Source: SYFY01 sp043719475 (GTDB taxonomy: Bacteria; Pseudomonadota; Gammaproteobacteria; Pseudomonadales; Azotimanducaceae). From it: a stretch of 10,905 nucleotides of DNA. Under the pieces are notes generated by a model. The model did not search any database. It was not told the DNA's origin and saw nothing but the letters and a program-made list of their open reading frames with translations. The stretch is taken from assembly GCA_043719475.1 (NCBI GenBank), contig JAYSTS010000331.1:1-10905 (forward strand). The letters are read 5' to 3'. Position 1 is the first letter of the stretch. Each line of letters begins with the position of its first letter. Below, piece after piece: positions 1 to 6,920 of the stretch. The position numbers and the translations under genes are program-made.

Positions 1-1001
1 AGCCGCTGTGCAGTTACGGCGCACATCAACCCGCAGCCGATTTCGGCGCTGGACTGCAGGCGCGCCGCCAGATTCACAGCCGGGCCGATCACCGTGAAGT
101 CGAGAAGATCGTCGGCGCCCCAGTCTCCCAGACTGCAATCGCCGGAGGCGATCCCGACTCGAAGCTCAGACACGCCTGGTTCCTGATGCACCGCCAACGC
201 ATCCCGGGCCAGCGCCCACGCCCGTCGACAGGCATCAATCTGCTCGGCTTCGGAGTACGCCGGGAATGCGAGCAACGCGCCGTCACCCAGCAGCTTCATC
301 ACCACACCACCATGCAAACGAGCCAGCAGGCGAACCTCCCTTACAAAGGCCTGCACGCGTTGTTCGATCAACTCAAGGCCCGCCGACTGCGAGTAGCGGG
401 TGAATTCAACCTGATCAATAAAGACCAGCACCAACCACGCCCTCTCCAGCTGACAAGGTGGCATTGGTTCGTGCCGTAGCCGACGCCTCAGCATGTCCGG
501 CAGATAGAACGACATCCGCTCTGCTCGATCTGCCAGTCGCTGTATGCGGGCGTGAACCGATTGTTGGCGTCGAAACGCCAAACCCGCGACTGCGCTGGTG
601 CCCAGCACCAACAGCAATCCACTACCGACAGGAATCCACTCGGGAAATGAGCCCACACCAAGCAGCGGAATCGTCAGCAGCCACACAGTGAATACACTGG
701 CGGCCGCACGATGCCCGTACAACGCGACATGGCTGACCGTAAAGGTCACGACAGCTGCCGACGTGACCACCTCCGGGGCTTGCCCGAGCCACAGGATGAA
801 CCCGGCAACCACCGCTTCAAGAACCGCTGCCCAGGGTTGGCGAACCCTGCGTGCCATCGCGCACCAGGACACTGCCGTCAGCAGGGCACCAAGATCACTT
901 CCTGGCGTCCAGGCTGGTGGCCATGCAACCAGCACTCCCAGTAGAAAAAACAGCGTTGAACGCAGCCACCAGACTGCACGTTCGAATGACGTGAGATTCA
1001 T
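1..1001 (-). CDS. Membrane-anchored class III adenylate cyclase, C-terminus cut by window edge
   Basis: The minus-strand frame is open from an ATG at 1001 to the window edge (333 codons, no stop). About six hydrophobic helices fall near residues 13-27, 36-50, 57-73, 78-95, 101-116 and 123-143. A short linker with FYLPDML at 165-171 follows, then a class III cyclase catalytic domain. Visible catalytic features are the metal Asp196 in FIDQVEFT, Lys236 and metal Asp240 in MKLLGDG, and DFTVIG (301-306) with Thr303 at the second purine-specifying position. Asn310 and Arg314 in VNLAARL are the transition-state residues. Lys plus Thr is a usual bacterial adenylate cyclase pair, so ATP to cAMP is the expected reaction at the inner membrane; the sensed signal is unknown. 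An in-frame ATG at 1016 adds five residues; neither start has a good Shine-Dalgarno. The gene lies about 100 bases downstream of fabV on the same strand, possibly co-transcribed. Confidence 0.88.
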   Translation of the reverse strand, partial: MNLTSFERAVWWLRSTLFFLLGVLVAWPPAWTPGSDLGALLTAVSWCAMARRVRQPWAAVLEAVVAGFILWLGQAPEVVTSAAVVTFTVSHVALYGHRAAASVFTVWLLTIPLLGVGSFPEWIPVGSGLLLVLGTSAVAGLAFRRQQSVHARIQRLADRAERMSFYLPDMLRRRLRHEPMPPCQLERAWLVLVFIDQVEFTRYSQSAGLELIEQRVQAFVREVRLLARLHGGVVMKLLGDGALLAFPAYSEAEQIDACRRAWALARDALAVHQEPGVSELRVGIASGDCSLGDWGADDLLDFTVIGPAVNLAARLQSSAEIGCGLMCAVTAQR

Positions 1002-1016
1002 GCTGTCAGCATGCAT

Positions 1017-1119
1017 CGATGCCGAGCAGAAGGATGTGCGCGCTTGTCCTGGGCTGTTGTGAGCCACCAGCCTTCAGACAACCGCCTTCAATCAACCGCT
1101 CTCAATCAACCGCTCTCAA
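1017..1119. other. Short intergenic region between fabV and the cyclase gene
   Basis: This stretch separates the fabV stop from the cyclase start. It contains most of the 14-base tandem repeat described separately. I see no convincing hairpin followed by a T-run on the minus strand, so read-through from fabV into the cyclase gene is possible. No clear sigma-70 promoter was recognised either. Confidence 0.5.
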
Positions 1120-1128
1120 TCAACCATC
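1088..1128. repeat. 14-base tandem repeat, about 2.7 copies, crossing the fabV stop
   Basis: The unit TCAATCAACCGCTC occurs perfectly at 1088-1101 and 1102-1115. A third copy starts at 1116 and diverges after TCAATCAACC. The fabV stop codon (1120-1122 on the plus strand) lies inside the third copy. A 14-base unit is not a multiple of three, so copy number changes leave the fabV product intact only because the extra copies fall beyond the stop. Confidence 0.9.
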
Positions 1129-2316
1129 AACGACAACACCAAGCGTCGGATCAACATCGGCCTCGTAGTCGACCCCGGCAAAACCGAAGCCGAAAATCCT
1201 GAGGAAATCCTCACGGAAGCCGCTGAGGTCACCCAGTTCCGCGAGATTTCCGGTATTCACCAACGCCCAGCGACGTCGGACTTCAGCCTGAATATCCGGC
1301 TGCAACTCGATGTCGTCCATACGGATGCGTCCAACCTCATCAAGACGCAATTTTGCACCTGATTGAAGCTGGGTAACGAACAGGCGATGGATGTGTCGGA
1401 TACAGTCCTCATGATCACCACGTGCCTTCATCACCTTGAACAGCAGTGCAACATAAAGCGGGACGACGGGAATGGCGGAAGACGCCTGGCTGACAATGGC
1501 CTTGAGTACCGCGACCCGCGCATCGCCACCGACGCCAACCAATTTGGGCTGCATCGCCAGGGCAGCTCGATCAAGATCTTCCTTGGCCTTGCCAAGCGTG
1601 CCTTCCCAATAAATCGGCCAGGTGAGTTCGGTGCCGATATAGGTAAAGGCCAGCGTACGGAAGCCGGGAGCCAGCAGGTTGGCCCCCGCCAGGGCATCGA
1701 TCCAGAACTCCCAATCCTCACCGCCCATCACGGCCACCGTATTCGCTGTCTCTTCAGGTGTCGCGGGCTCGAGGTCAACTTCGATCACCTCACCTCGGTC
1801 CACGTGCACCGACTTGATGTGCAGCGCTGCGCCTAACGGCTTGATCGAGGAGCGGTGCAGCACACCCGTGCGCGGGTGCTGTCGTACGGGTGACGCAAGG
1901 CTATAGACCAGCATGTCGATCTGTCCCATGCCTGCCTTGATTTCGTCGATGACTCTCGTTTTCATCGCATCCGAAAAAGCATCACCGTCCAGCGTTTTGG
2001 CGTAGAGCCCGGCCCGCTCAGCCGCGCGTTCGAAGGCGATGTTGTTGTACCAGCCGGCGCTGGCGGTCTTGTTGTCCGCCGGTGCCTTTTCAAAGGACAC
2101 ACCAAGCGTTGCAGCGCCACCACCAAAAGCGGCGGTCACTCGGGACGAGAGGCCATAACCTCCGGAGCAGCCCAGTACCAGCACACGCTTGGGCGCGCCT
2201 TCGGCCAGGTCTGGCTGGGATCTGACGTAGTCGATTTGCGATTGCACATGCGCCGCACACCCGGTTGGATGCGCAGTGGTGCAGATGAAACCACGAATTC
2301 TGGGTTTGACGATCAT
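1120..2316 (-). CDS. fabV: Enoyl-ACP reductase, FabV type (trans-2-enoyl-CoA/ACP reductase, NADH)
   Basis: The 398-residue product matches the usual FabV length (about 400) and starts with the family-typical MIVKPRIRGF. It has the Rossmann nucleotide-binding segment GCSGGYGLSSR at 49-59. The FabV active-site spacing Tyr-x8-Lys is present at Tyr236 and Lys245, with Tyr226 in FTYIG just before it. FabV catalyses the last step of each fatty-acid elongation cycle, reducing the enoyl-thioester with NADH in the cytosol. Family knowledge: FabV enzymes are distinct from FabI and are generally insensitive to triclosan. The C-terminal region GFGFAGVDYEADVDP also agrees with the family. The gene begins 9 bases after the kinase-like gene stop and is probably translated from the same message. 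No strong Shine-Dalgarno is visible at the ATG. Confidence 0.95.
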   Translation of the reverse strand: MIVKPRIRGFICTTAHPTGCAAHVQSQIDYVRSQPDLAEGAPKRVLVLGCSGGYGLSSRVTAAFGGGAATLGVSFEKAPADNKTASAGWYNNIAFERAAERAGLYAKTLDGDAFSDAMKTRVIDEIKAGMGQIDMLVYSLASPVRQHPRTGVLHRSSIKPLGAALHIKSVHVDRGEVIEVDLEPATPEETANTVAVMGGEDWEFWIDALAGANLLAPGFRTLAFTYIGTELTWPIYWEGTLGKAKEDLDRAALAMQPKLVGVGGDARVAVLKAIVSQASSAIPVVPLYVALLFKVMKARGDHEDCIRHIHRLFVTQLQSGAKLRLDEVGRIRMDDIELQPDIQAEVRRRWALVNTGNLAELGDLSGFREDFLRIFGFGFAGVDYEADVDPTLGVVVDG

Positions 2317-2325
2317 TGCGGTGAC

Positions 2326-3324
2326 TCAGGCTCCAGTCGAACGGCGCGCAATCATACCTTCAGCCACTGCGTGACGCATGGCGGCGCGGACGTCGATGAT
2401 CAACGGACCATCCCGACGAATTTCCACTACTGCCGACTCGTGGACCTCCAGACGATGGTCACGATCACCATCCAGCGCCAGTACGCCTTTACCGCGAAAT
2501 GGCACGGCCACGCCCATCTGGATCGGCGTCACGCTCTTCACCTGGACAGATTGAAAGGCACCCGGTGAGAGCGGCGCCTCAAGTTCATAACCACCCGGCC
2601 CCCCACCCGGCCCCATGTGCAGCAGGAGGCCACCATCATCTTCTGCATAAACCGGCTGGATCAACCCGCCGATGGGCGACATGCCAATGGCGTCTGGCTC
2701 TGCGCGTGTCAACAGAATCTGCTTGAGTCGACCTGCATCAAACGGCAGCAGGTTGCCAACGTGATCGCGTTCCAGCAGCACCGCGTCGATCAAGCCGACA
2801 TCGTTGCCCCGCGGCGATCTGACATGCAGCACTTTCGCTCGCCGGCTGAGATGTTCAGGCAGTTGGCCTCGCGCCTGCAGCGCGGCAACCATGCCGGCGA
2901 TCGTCGGTTCCACCAACTCCGGGAACACATTGTTGGTGCCGGTGGACAGCGGAATCAGGTGATAGTCACAAGACGCCCGCACCATGGCCCGATTGGTGCC
3001 ATCACCACCCAGCGACACAATCGTCCGCACGCCTTCGGCGAGGAATCGATGCACCGCAGTCTCGGTGTCACTCGCATCACTACGCAGCTTGAACTCAAGC
3101 ACGTGAACCCGCGCACTCAGACTCATCTGCTCAAGCGCAGCGCATGCAATACGGAAGGGCTCACGGGTGACATAGATGTCGGTTGCACCCATCGCATCGG
3201 CGCCAGCGGCGATGCGCGCCACCAGATCACGTTTGGCTTCATGGGTCATGTTCGTCGCGCGCGCAGCCAGTCTTCGCACATCGCGTCCGGACATCGGGTT
3301 CACACAGATTGCAATCGCGCTCAT
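2326..3324 (-). CDS. AcoX / ATP-NAD kinase family protein
   Basis: The 332-residue protein carries the signatures of the NAD-kinase/diacylglycerol-kinase fold: NPMSGRD at 9-15, the nucleotide-phosphate loop GGDGTNR at 106-112, PLSTGTNN at 125-132, and LALDGDRDH near 282-290. It resembles the AcoX-type branch, described from acetoin catabolism operons, more than housekeeping NadK. No acetoin dehydrogenase genes are present here, so its substrate is not known. NAD or a related nucleotide is possible but unproven. A glycine-rich segment (GPGGGPGGYE, about 229-237) lies in the C-terminal half. Its ATG overlaps the upstream peptidase stop in ATGA (3324-3321), and AGAGGA lies just upstream within the peptidase coding end, which suggests translational coupling. 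fabV follows 9 bases downstream. Confidence 0.82.
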   Translation of the reverse strand: MSAIAICVNPMSGRDVRRLAARATNMTHEAKRDLVARIAAGADAMGATDIYVTREPFRIACAALEQMSLSARVHVLEFKLRSDASDTETAVHRFLAEGVRTIVSLGGDGTNRAMVRASCDYHLIPLSTGTNNVFPELVEPTIAGMVAALQARGQLPEHLSRRAKVLHVRSPRGNDVGLIDAVLLERDHVGNLLPFDAGRLKQILLTRAEPDAIGMSPIGGLIQPVYAEDDGGLLLHMGPGGGPGGYELEAPLSPGAFQSVQVKSVTPIQMGVAVPFRGKGVLALDGDRDHRLEVHESAVVEIRRDGPLIIDVRAAMRHAVAEGMIARRSTGA

Positions 3325-5342
3325 TCGTCCTCTGCGGTCAGATGTTGCTTGAGAAAAAGCCAGGTCACCGCCGCCTGGTAATCAATGTTCGCCTTCTTGC
3401 GAAAACCATGGCCTTCGTCCGACGCTTGCAGATACCACGCCGGGATCTGCCGCTGCGCCAAAGCTGCACGAATCTGCAGACTCTCGGCCACTGGTACTCG
3501 CGGATCGTTGGCCCCATGCGAAATCAGGAGCGGACTGCGCAACCGTCCCACATGGGTGAGTGGCGAGATGGCCTGCAAGTGTTTGCGCATCGCCGGATCA
3601 CGTTCATCACCGTATTCGACGCGGCGCAAGTCTCGCCGATAGGGCAAGGTGTTCTCGAGGAACGTTACAAAATTGCTGATGCCCACCCGATCAACGCCTG
3701 CGCGCACACGATCCCCAAAATGGACCAGGCTCGCCAGGGTCATATAACCGCCATACGACGCGCCCATCACGGCGACACGATCAGCCCTCAGTTCGGGTTG
3801 TTGTGCAATCCAGTCGAGCAGCGCGCCAATATCCCGCACCGAATCTTCCCGTCGCAAGCCATTATCGGCGTCGAGCCACGCCTGGCCGTAACCATCTGAA
3901 CCCCGCACGTTGGGTGCGACAACCGTTATACCCAGGGTTGCAACAAGCGATTGCACGAGCGTCGAGAACTGCGGTCGATACTGACCCTCAGGGCCACCAT
4001 GAATGAGGATCAGCACGGGGAAAGGACCTACATTTTTCGGGCGCTGAATAAAGGCAGGAATGTCGCGGGGCTTGCCGTCTACCGTGTCGAACGTCGGGTA
4101 GTGGATGAGCTCCGCGCCCACCAGCTCGCTCTCGTCCATCCCACCGACTTCACTGAAGGTCCAGCGTGTGGGTGTCGATTCTGCGTCGGTCGAATCAACA
4201 AGTGTATGAACGTAGACGTCGTCGGGGTGCGCTGGCCCATCGAAAGCAAACGCCAGCCGACGACCATCACCACTAAAAGAGATTCCGGTAACTACCCCTT
4301 CCGGCTGATTCGCGACTGCACGATGTTCAGTGCCCTGCGCACCGATAGTCCAGAGTCGGGAGTAACCCTCATCATTGACGACATAAACAATCGTCTGCCC
4401 ATCGGGAGAAACTTCAACGAGCTCGACATCCGCTTTCAGATCCGGCGTCAGGTCACGCACCTCGCCGGTTTTCAAATCCAACTGATAAAGGTGAGCAAAA
4501 TCGCTGGTGAACTGACCGACGAAAGTGACCTGGTGCGGCGCAGGTCCGAATCGGGCGGAGCGCACGGTTTTGCCGGCAGTAGGCACCAGCGAACGCGCAA
4601 GACCTGTGTCCAGATCCAGCGCCAGCAGCTCGCCTGCATTGGTCGTTGCGTAGCTGATGGCCAGCAGTGTCCTGCCATCCGCGCTGAATCCTTCAGAACC
4701 GAGCGTCTCTCCATTTCTTGCCAGGAGGGTCGTCTTCTTGCCTTTCAGGTCGAGCAGGTGCAGGTCGGTATCCCGACCATTGCGTTCAGTGGTGCTATAG
4801 GCAAACGTGCTGGCGTCGGGTTTCCAGACCACCTGACCGTGGCGCGATCGTCCATCAGTGAGCAGCCTGGTGCTGCCATCTTTCATGTCCTGCCAGAGCA
4901 GCTGATAGAACTCGCTGCCACCTTGATCAACCAGCAACACCACACCGCCTGCAGCAGTTGTTGGTGGCGGAAAGACCTGAGCTACGGGTTCACGGAGAAA
5001 GCTGAGCTGCCGGCGCATACCCAGGGGAGATTGCACGGTGTGCAACTGGTTCGTCTCGCCGAATCGGGTGGTGATCAGGATCGAGTCATCCCACCATCCC
5101 CACAGTTGGGCGCTGCGCACGTTTTGCCATGGCCTGAGAATTTCCAGCACGCTGTCGGGGACGGGTGGCACATCAAGCGTTGTAATGGTCGGCGTTGGCG
5201 ATGTGAATAGCGGAACGGGCTCCGCCTGGGCCGACATTATCACCATCAGCCCTAGCACCATCAGCCCTTGCGCCATCAGCCCTTGCACCAGGCCGAGTCG
5301 CTGACACCTTGAACGGCACCTGTGGACCAGTAGTTCTAGCAT
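3321..5342 (-). CDS. Secreted S9-family peptidase (prolyl oligopeptidase / acylaminoacyl peptidase type)
   Basis: About 673 residues from the preferred ATG at 5342. That start has AGGAG six bases upstream; the in-frame ATG at 5357 (five residues longer) has none. The N-terminus is a long basic segment, a hydrophobic stretch rich in GLM repeats, and AQA, a probable signal-peptidase site, so export to the periplasm is likely. The first two-thirds read as beta-propeller blades with repeated DG and WxPD-like turns (for example EVSPDGQ and SFSGDGRR). The C-terminal third is an alpha/beta hydrolase with HGGPEGQ, nucleophile Ser529 in GASYGGY, Asp613 in HGANDPRVP and His645 in DEGHGF. Expected activity is cleavage of short peptides, often after proline or of acylated N-termini; the exact specificity cannot be read. 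It overlaps the next gene by 4 bases, while folA ends 108 bases upstream. Confidence 0.93.
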   Translation of the reverse strand: MLELLVHRCRSRCQRLGLVQGLMAQGLMVLGLMVIMSAQAEPVPLFTSPTPTITTLDVPPVPDSVLEILRPWQNVRSAQLWGWWDDSILITTRFGETNQLHTVQSPLGMRRQLSFLREPVAQVFPPPTTAAGGVVLLVDQGGSEFYQLLWQDMKDGSTRLLTDGRSRHGQVVWKPDASTFAYSTTERNGRDTDLHLLDLKGKKTTLLARNGETLGSEGFSADGRTLLAISYATTNAGELLALDLDTGLARSLVPTAGKTVRSARFGPAPHQVTFVGQFTSDFAHLYQLDLKTGEVRDLTPDLKADVELVEVSPDGQTIVYVVNDEGYSRLWTIGAQGTEHRAVANQPEGVVTGISFSGDGRRLAFAFDGPAHPDDVYVHTLVDSTDAESTPTRWTFSEVGGMDESELVGAELIHYPTFDTVDGKPRDIPAFIQRPKNVGPFPVLILIHGGPEGQYRPQFSTLVQSLVATLGITVVAPNVRGSDGYGQAWLDADNGLRREDSVRDIGALLDWIAQQPELRADRVAVMGASYGGYMTLASLVHFGDRVRAGVDRVGISNFVTFLENTLPYRRDLRRVEYGDERDPAMRKHLQAISPLTHVGRLRSPLLISHGANDPRVPVAESLQIRAALAQRQIPAWYLQASDEGHGFRKKANIDYQAAVTWLFLKQHLTAEDE
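5241..5290 (-). repeat. 15-base in-frame tandem repeat inside the peptidase signal peptide
   Basis: Three near-identical 15-base units lie at 5241-5255, 5256-5270 and 5271-5285, each containing CCATCAGCCCT on the plus strand. A partial fourth (CACCAGG) follows. On the coding strand they give the series GLVQ, GLMAQ, GLMVL, GLMVI, which makes up the hydrophobic core of the signal peptide. Because the unit is five codons, gain or loss changes the core length without a frameshift. Confidence 0.9.
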
Positions 5343-5348
5343 TCCCCG

Positions 5349-5353
5349 CTCCT
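5349..5353 (-). promoter_or_regulatory. Ribosome binding site deciding the peptidase start
   Basis: The minus strand reads AGGAG here, six bases before the ATG at 5340-5342. The upstream in-frame ATG at 5355-5357 has no purine-rich site before it. The shorter start is therefore preferred. Confidence 0.7.
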
Positions 5354-5450
5354 GCATTTACAGCCAGTGTGCCATATGACCGGCACGAGCCTGCTCCCTG
5401 ACTTGAGGGCTGCCAACTCGAGTTCGTGCTGTCTCTAAATTGACGTACGG

Positions 5451-5966
5451 TCAGATCCGATCGAGCACAACGATGCTGAAGGGATAGATGTCCTTGTCGC
5501 TGGCTGGATGCTCGACTCGACTCATTTCCCGCCAGGCGGTTGGGTCAAATTCCGGGAAAAACGTGTCACCCTCGACGTCGGCGTGTACCTGCGTCATATA
5601 AAGGCGATCCGCTCTCGGTAGGGCCAGCGCATAGATTTCTGCTCCACCAATCACGAACAACTCCGCTTGCCCATCGATGAAGCACTGTGCAGCTGCAATT
5701 TCGAGGGCCTCATCCAACGTCGTGACAACCTTGACACCTTCAGCCACATAACCTACATCACGCGTAAGCAAAATGTTGGTGCGTCCCGGCAGAGGTGATG
5801 CAAACGACTCGAAGGTCTTGCGCCCCATGATGACGGGCCTACCCATGGTGGTGCGCTTGAAGTGCTGCATCTCTGAACGCAGACGCCATGGCAGCGTATT
5901 ACCACGACCGATGACACGGTTACGGGCCATGGCCCAGATCAGGCAGATTCGAATATCGTCGATCAT
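5451..5966 (-). CDS. folA: Dihydrofolate reductase
   Basis: The 171-residue product is a standard chromosomal DHFR, which reduces dihydrofolate to tetrahydrofolate with NADPH. Visible motifs are the start of the fold with the Met20-loop region (WAMARNRVIG, 11-20; GNTLPW, 22-27), the active-site acid as Glu32 in LRSEMQHFK, PVIMGRKTFES at 44-54 and the cofactor-binding VIGGAEIY at 105-112. Thr125 in YMTQV is the conserved partner of the acid. Most gammaproteobacterial enzymes have Asp at the acid position; Glu is also common in bacteria. The gene starts 42 bases after thyA on the same strand, a classic pairing because ThyA turns methylene-tetrahydrofolate into the dihydrofolate that FolA recycles. 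The Shine-Dalgarno is weak. Confidence 0.96.
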   Translation of the reverse strand: MIDDIRICLIWAMARNRVIGRGNTLPWRLRSEMQHFKRTTMGRPVIMGRKTFESFASPLPGRTNILLTRDVGYVAEGVKVVTTLDEALEIAAAQCFIDGQAELFVIGGAEIYALALPRADRLYMTQVHADVEGDTFFPEFDPTAWREMSRVEHPASDKDIYPFSIVVLDRI

Positions 5967-6008
5967 CGCTTCACGACTCGCTCGCAGCCTGCATCGTTGC
6001 TGAGAAAT

Positions 6009-6803
6009 TCAAACTGCAATCGGTGCCTTGATCATGCCGTGGCAGCGATAGTCCTTGAGTTCGAAGTCATCGATCCGAAACGCGAAGAGATCAGACACTG
6101 CTGGGTTTAGAACCATCCGTGGCAAAGGGTGGGGTTCGCGCAGTAATTGTTTGTTCACTTGTTCGACGTGATTGGAGTAGATGTGTGTGTCGCCGAGCGT
6201 ATGCACAAATTCACCCGCTTCCAGATCACACACCTGGGCGATCATCATCGTCAGCAACGCGTAGGACGCGATGTTGAACGGGACACCCAGGAACATATCC
6301 GCGCTACGTTGATAGAGCTGACACGACAGCCGGCCTTCCGCCACGTAGAACTGGAACAGCAAATGACACGGCGGCAGCGCCATGTTGTCGACTTCTGCGA
6401 CGTTCCACGCACTGACGATGTGGCGTCTGGAATTCGGATTGTGACTGATGTCTTTCAGGACACGGCTGATCTGATCGATGGTCTGCCCATCGGGGCTGCG
6501 CCAACTGCGCCATTGGGCGCCGTACACCGGACCCAGTTCGCCCTTGTCGTCGGCCCACTCGTCCCAGATGTGGACATCATGCTCGGTCAGATAGCTGATG
6601 TTGGTGTTTCCCGAAAGGAACCACAGCAGCTCATGAATGATGCCGCGCAGGAACATCTTCTTGGTGGTGATGAGCGGGAAACCGTCACGCAGATCAAATC
6701 GCATCTGTCGACCGAACACCGACGTGGTGCCCGTGCCTGTGCGGTCGCCACGGTAGACGCCGTTGTCACGAACATCCCGCAGGAGATCGAGATATTGTTT
6801 CAT
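6009..6803 (-). CDS. thyA: Thymidylate synthase
   Basis: The 264-residue product has the same length and catalytic numbering as E. coli ThyA. The nucleophile is Cys146 in ALPPCHLLF, the phosphate-binding pair is Arg126-Arg127 in NSRRHIVSAWN, and Arg166 with Asp169 lies in YQRSADMFLGVPFN, ending at Asn177. His207 and Tyr209 lie in GDTHIYSNH. It methylates dUMP to dTMP using methylene-tetrahydrofolate, in the cytosol. The C-terminus ends KAPIAV, as expected for a complete enzyme whose final residues close the active site. It is the first gene of the long minus-strand series and is divergent from the dehalogenase-like gene across 117 bases, so its promoter should lie in that gap. The ATG has no obvious Shine-Dalgarno. 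Confidence 0.98.
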   Translation of the reverse strand: MKQYLDLLRDVRDNGVYRGDRTGTGTTSVFGRQMRFDLRDGFPLITTKKMFLRGIIHELLWFLSGNTNISYLTEHDVHIWDEWADDKGELGPVYGAQWRSWRSPDGQTIDQISRVLKDISHNPNSRRHIVSAWNVAEVDNMALPPCHLLFQFYVAEGRLSCQLYQRSADMFLGVPFNIASYALLTMMIAQVCDLEAGEFVHTLGDTHIYSNHVEQVNKQLLREPHPLPRMVLNPAVSDLFAFRIDDFELKDYRCHGMIKAPIAV

Positions 6804-6836
6804 GGGAAAAAAGAATCCAGAGTTTCTCGCACAGTG

Positions 6837-6866
6837 GTGATAGAAACGTGTGCTTGTGCCTATAGT
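6837..6866 (+). promoter_or_regulatory. Candidate sigma-70 promoter for the dehalogenase-like gene
   Basis: TATAGT at 6861-6866 matches five of six -10 consensus bases. GTGATA at 6837-6842 matches four of six -35 bases at an 18-base spacing. The ATG is 54 bases downstream of the -10. This is a visual match only. Confidence 0.35.
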
Positions 6867-6910
6867 CTAACGGCGGCTCGCTCGAGGCAACCGCAATGAC
6901 GCACTTACTG

Positions 6911-6915
6911 AGGAG
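6911..6915 (+). promoter_or_regulatory. Ribosome binding site of the dehalogenase-like gene
   Basis: AGGAG lies five bases before the ATG at 6921, which fixes that start. Confidence 0.8.
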
Positions 6916-6920
6916 CGCCG

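Larger units (their letters stand above)
6804..6920. other. Divergent intergenic region between thyA and the dehalogenase-like gene
   Basis: This 117-base region must hold the start signals for two divergent genes. A T-rich run lies directly before the thyA ATG. The palindromic core CTATAG at 6860-6865 gives a TATA-like box on both strands, but only the plus-strand one has a passable -35 partner. I recognise no operator palindrome of a known regulator. Confidence 0.5.

Noticed and set aside
2617..3899. Overlapping plus-strand open frames opposite the kinase-like and peptidase genes
   Set aside because: They are antisense to well-supported genes and show no motif or convincing ribosome binding site.
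3951..5210. A long plus-strand open frame (419 codons) opposite the S9 peptidase gene
   Set aside because: It shows no family motif and lies fully antisense to a gene with intact catalytic residues. Long antisense frames are common in GC-rich coding DNA.
5369..5386. Inverted repeat GTGCC/GGCAC between folA and the peptidase gene as an operator or terminator
   Set aside because: The stem is five pairs with an eight-base loop and no T-run. It is too weak to support a call.
6804..6880. A sigma-70 promoter for thyA on the minus strand
   Set aside because: TATAGG-like and TTAGAC-like boxes are present, but none pair at 16-18 bases with acceptable matches.
6147..6899. A 250-codon plus-strand open frame opposite thyA
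   Set aside because: It is antisense to a thymidylate synthase with full E. coli-like residue numbering, and its translation has no recognisable domain.
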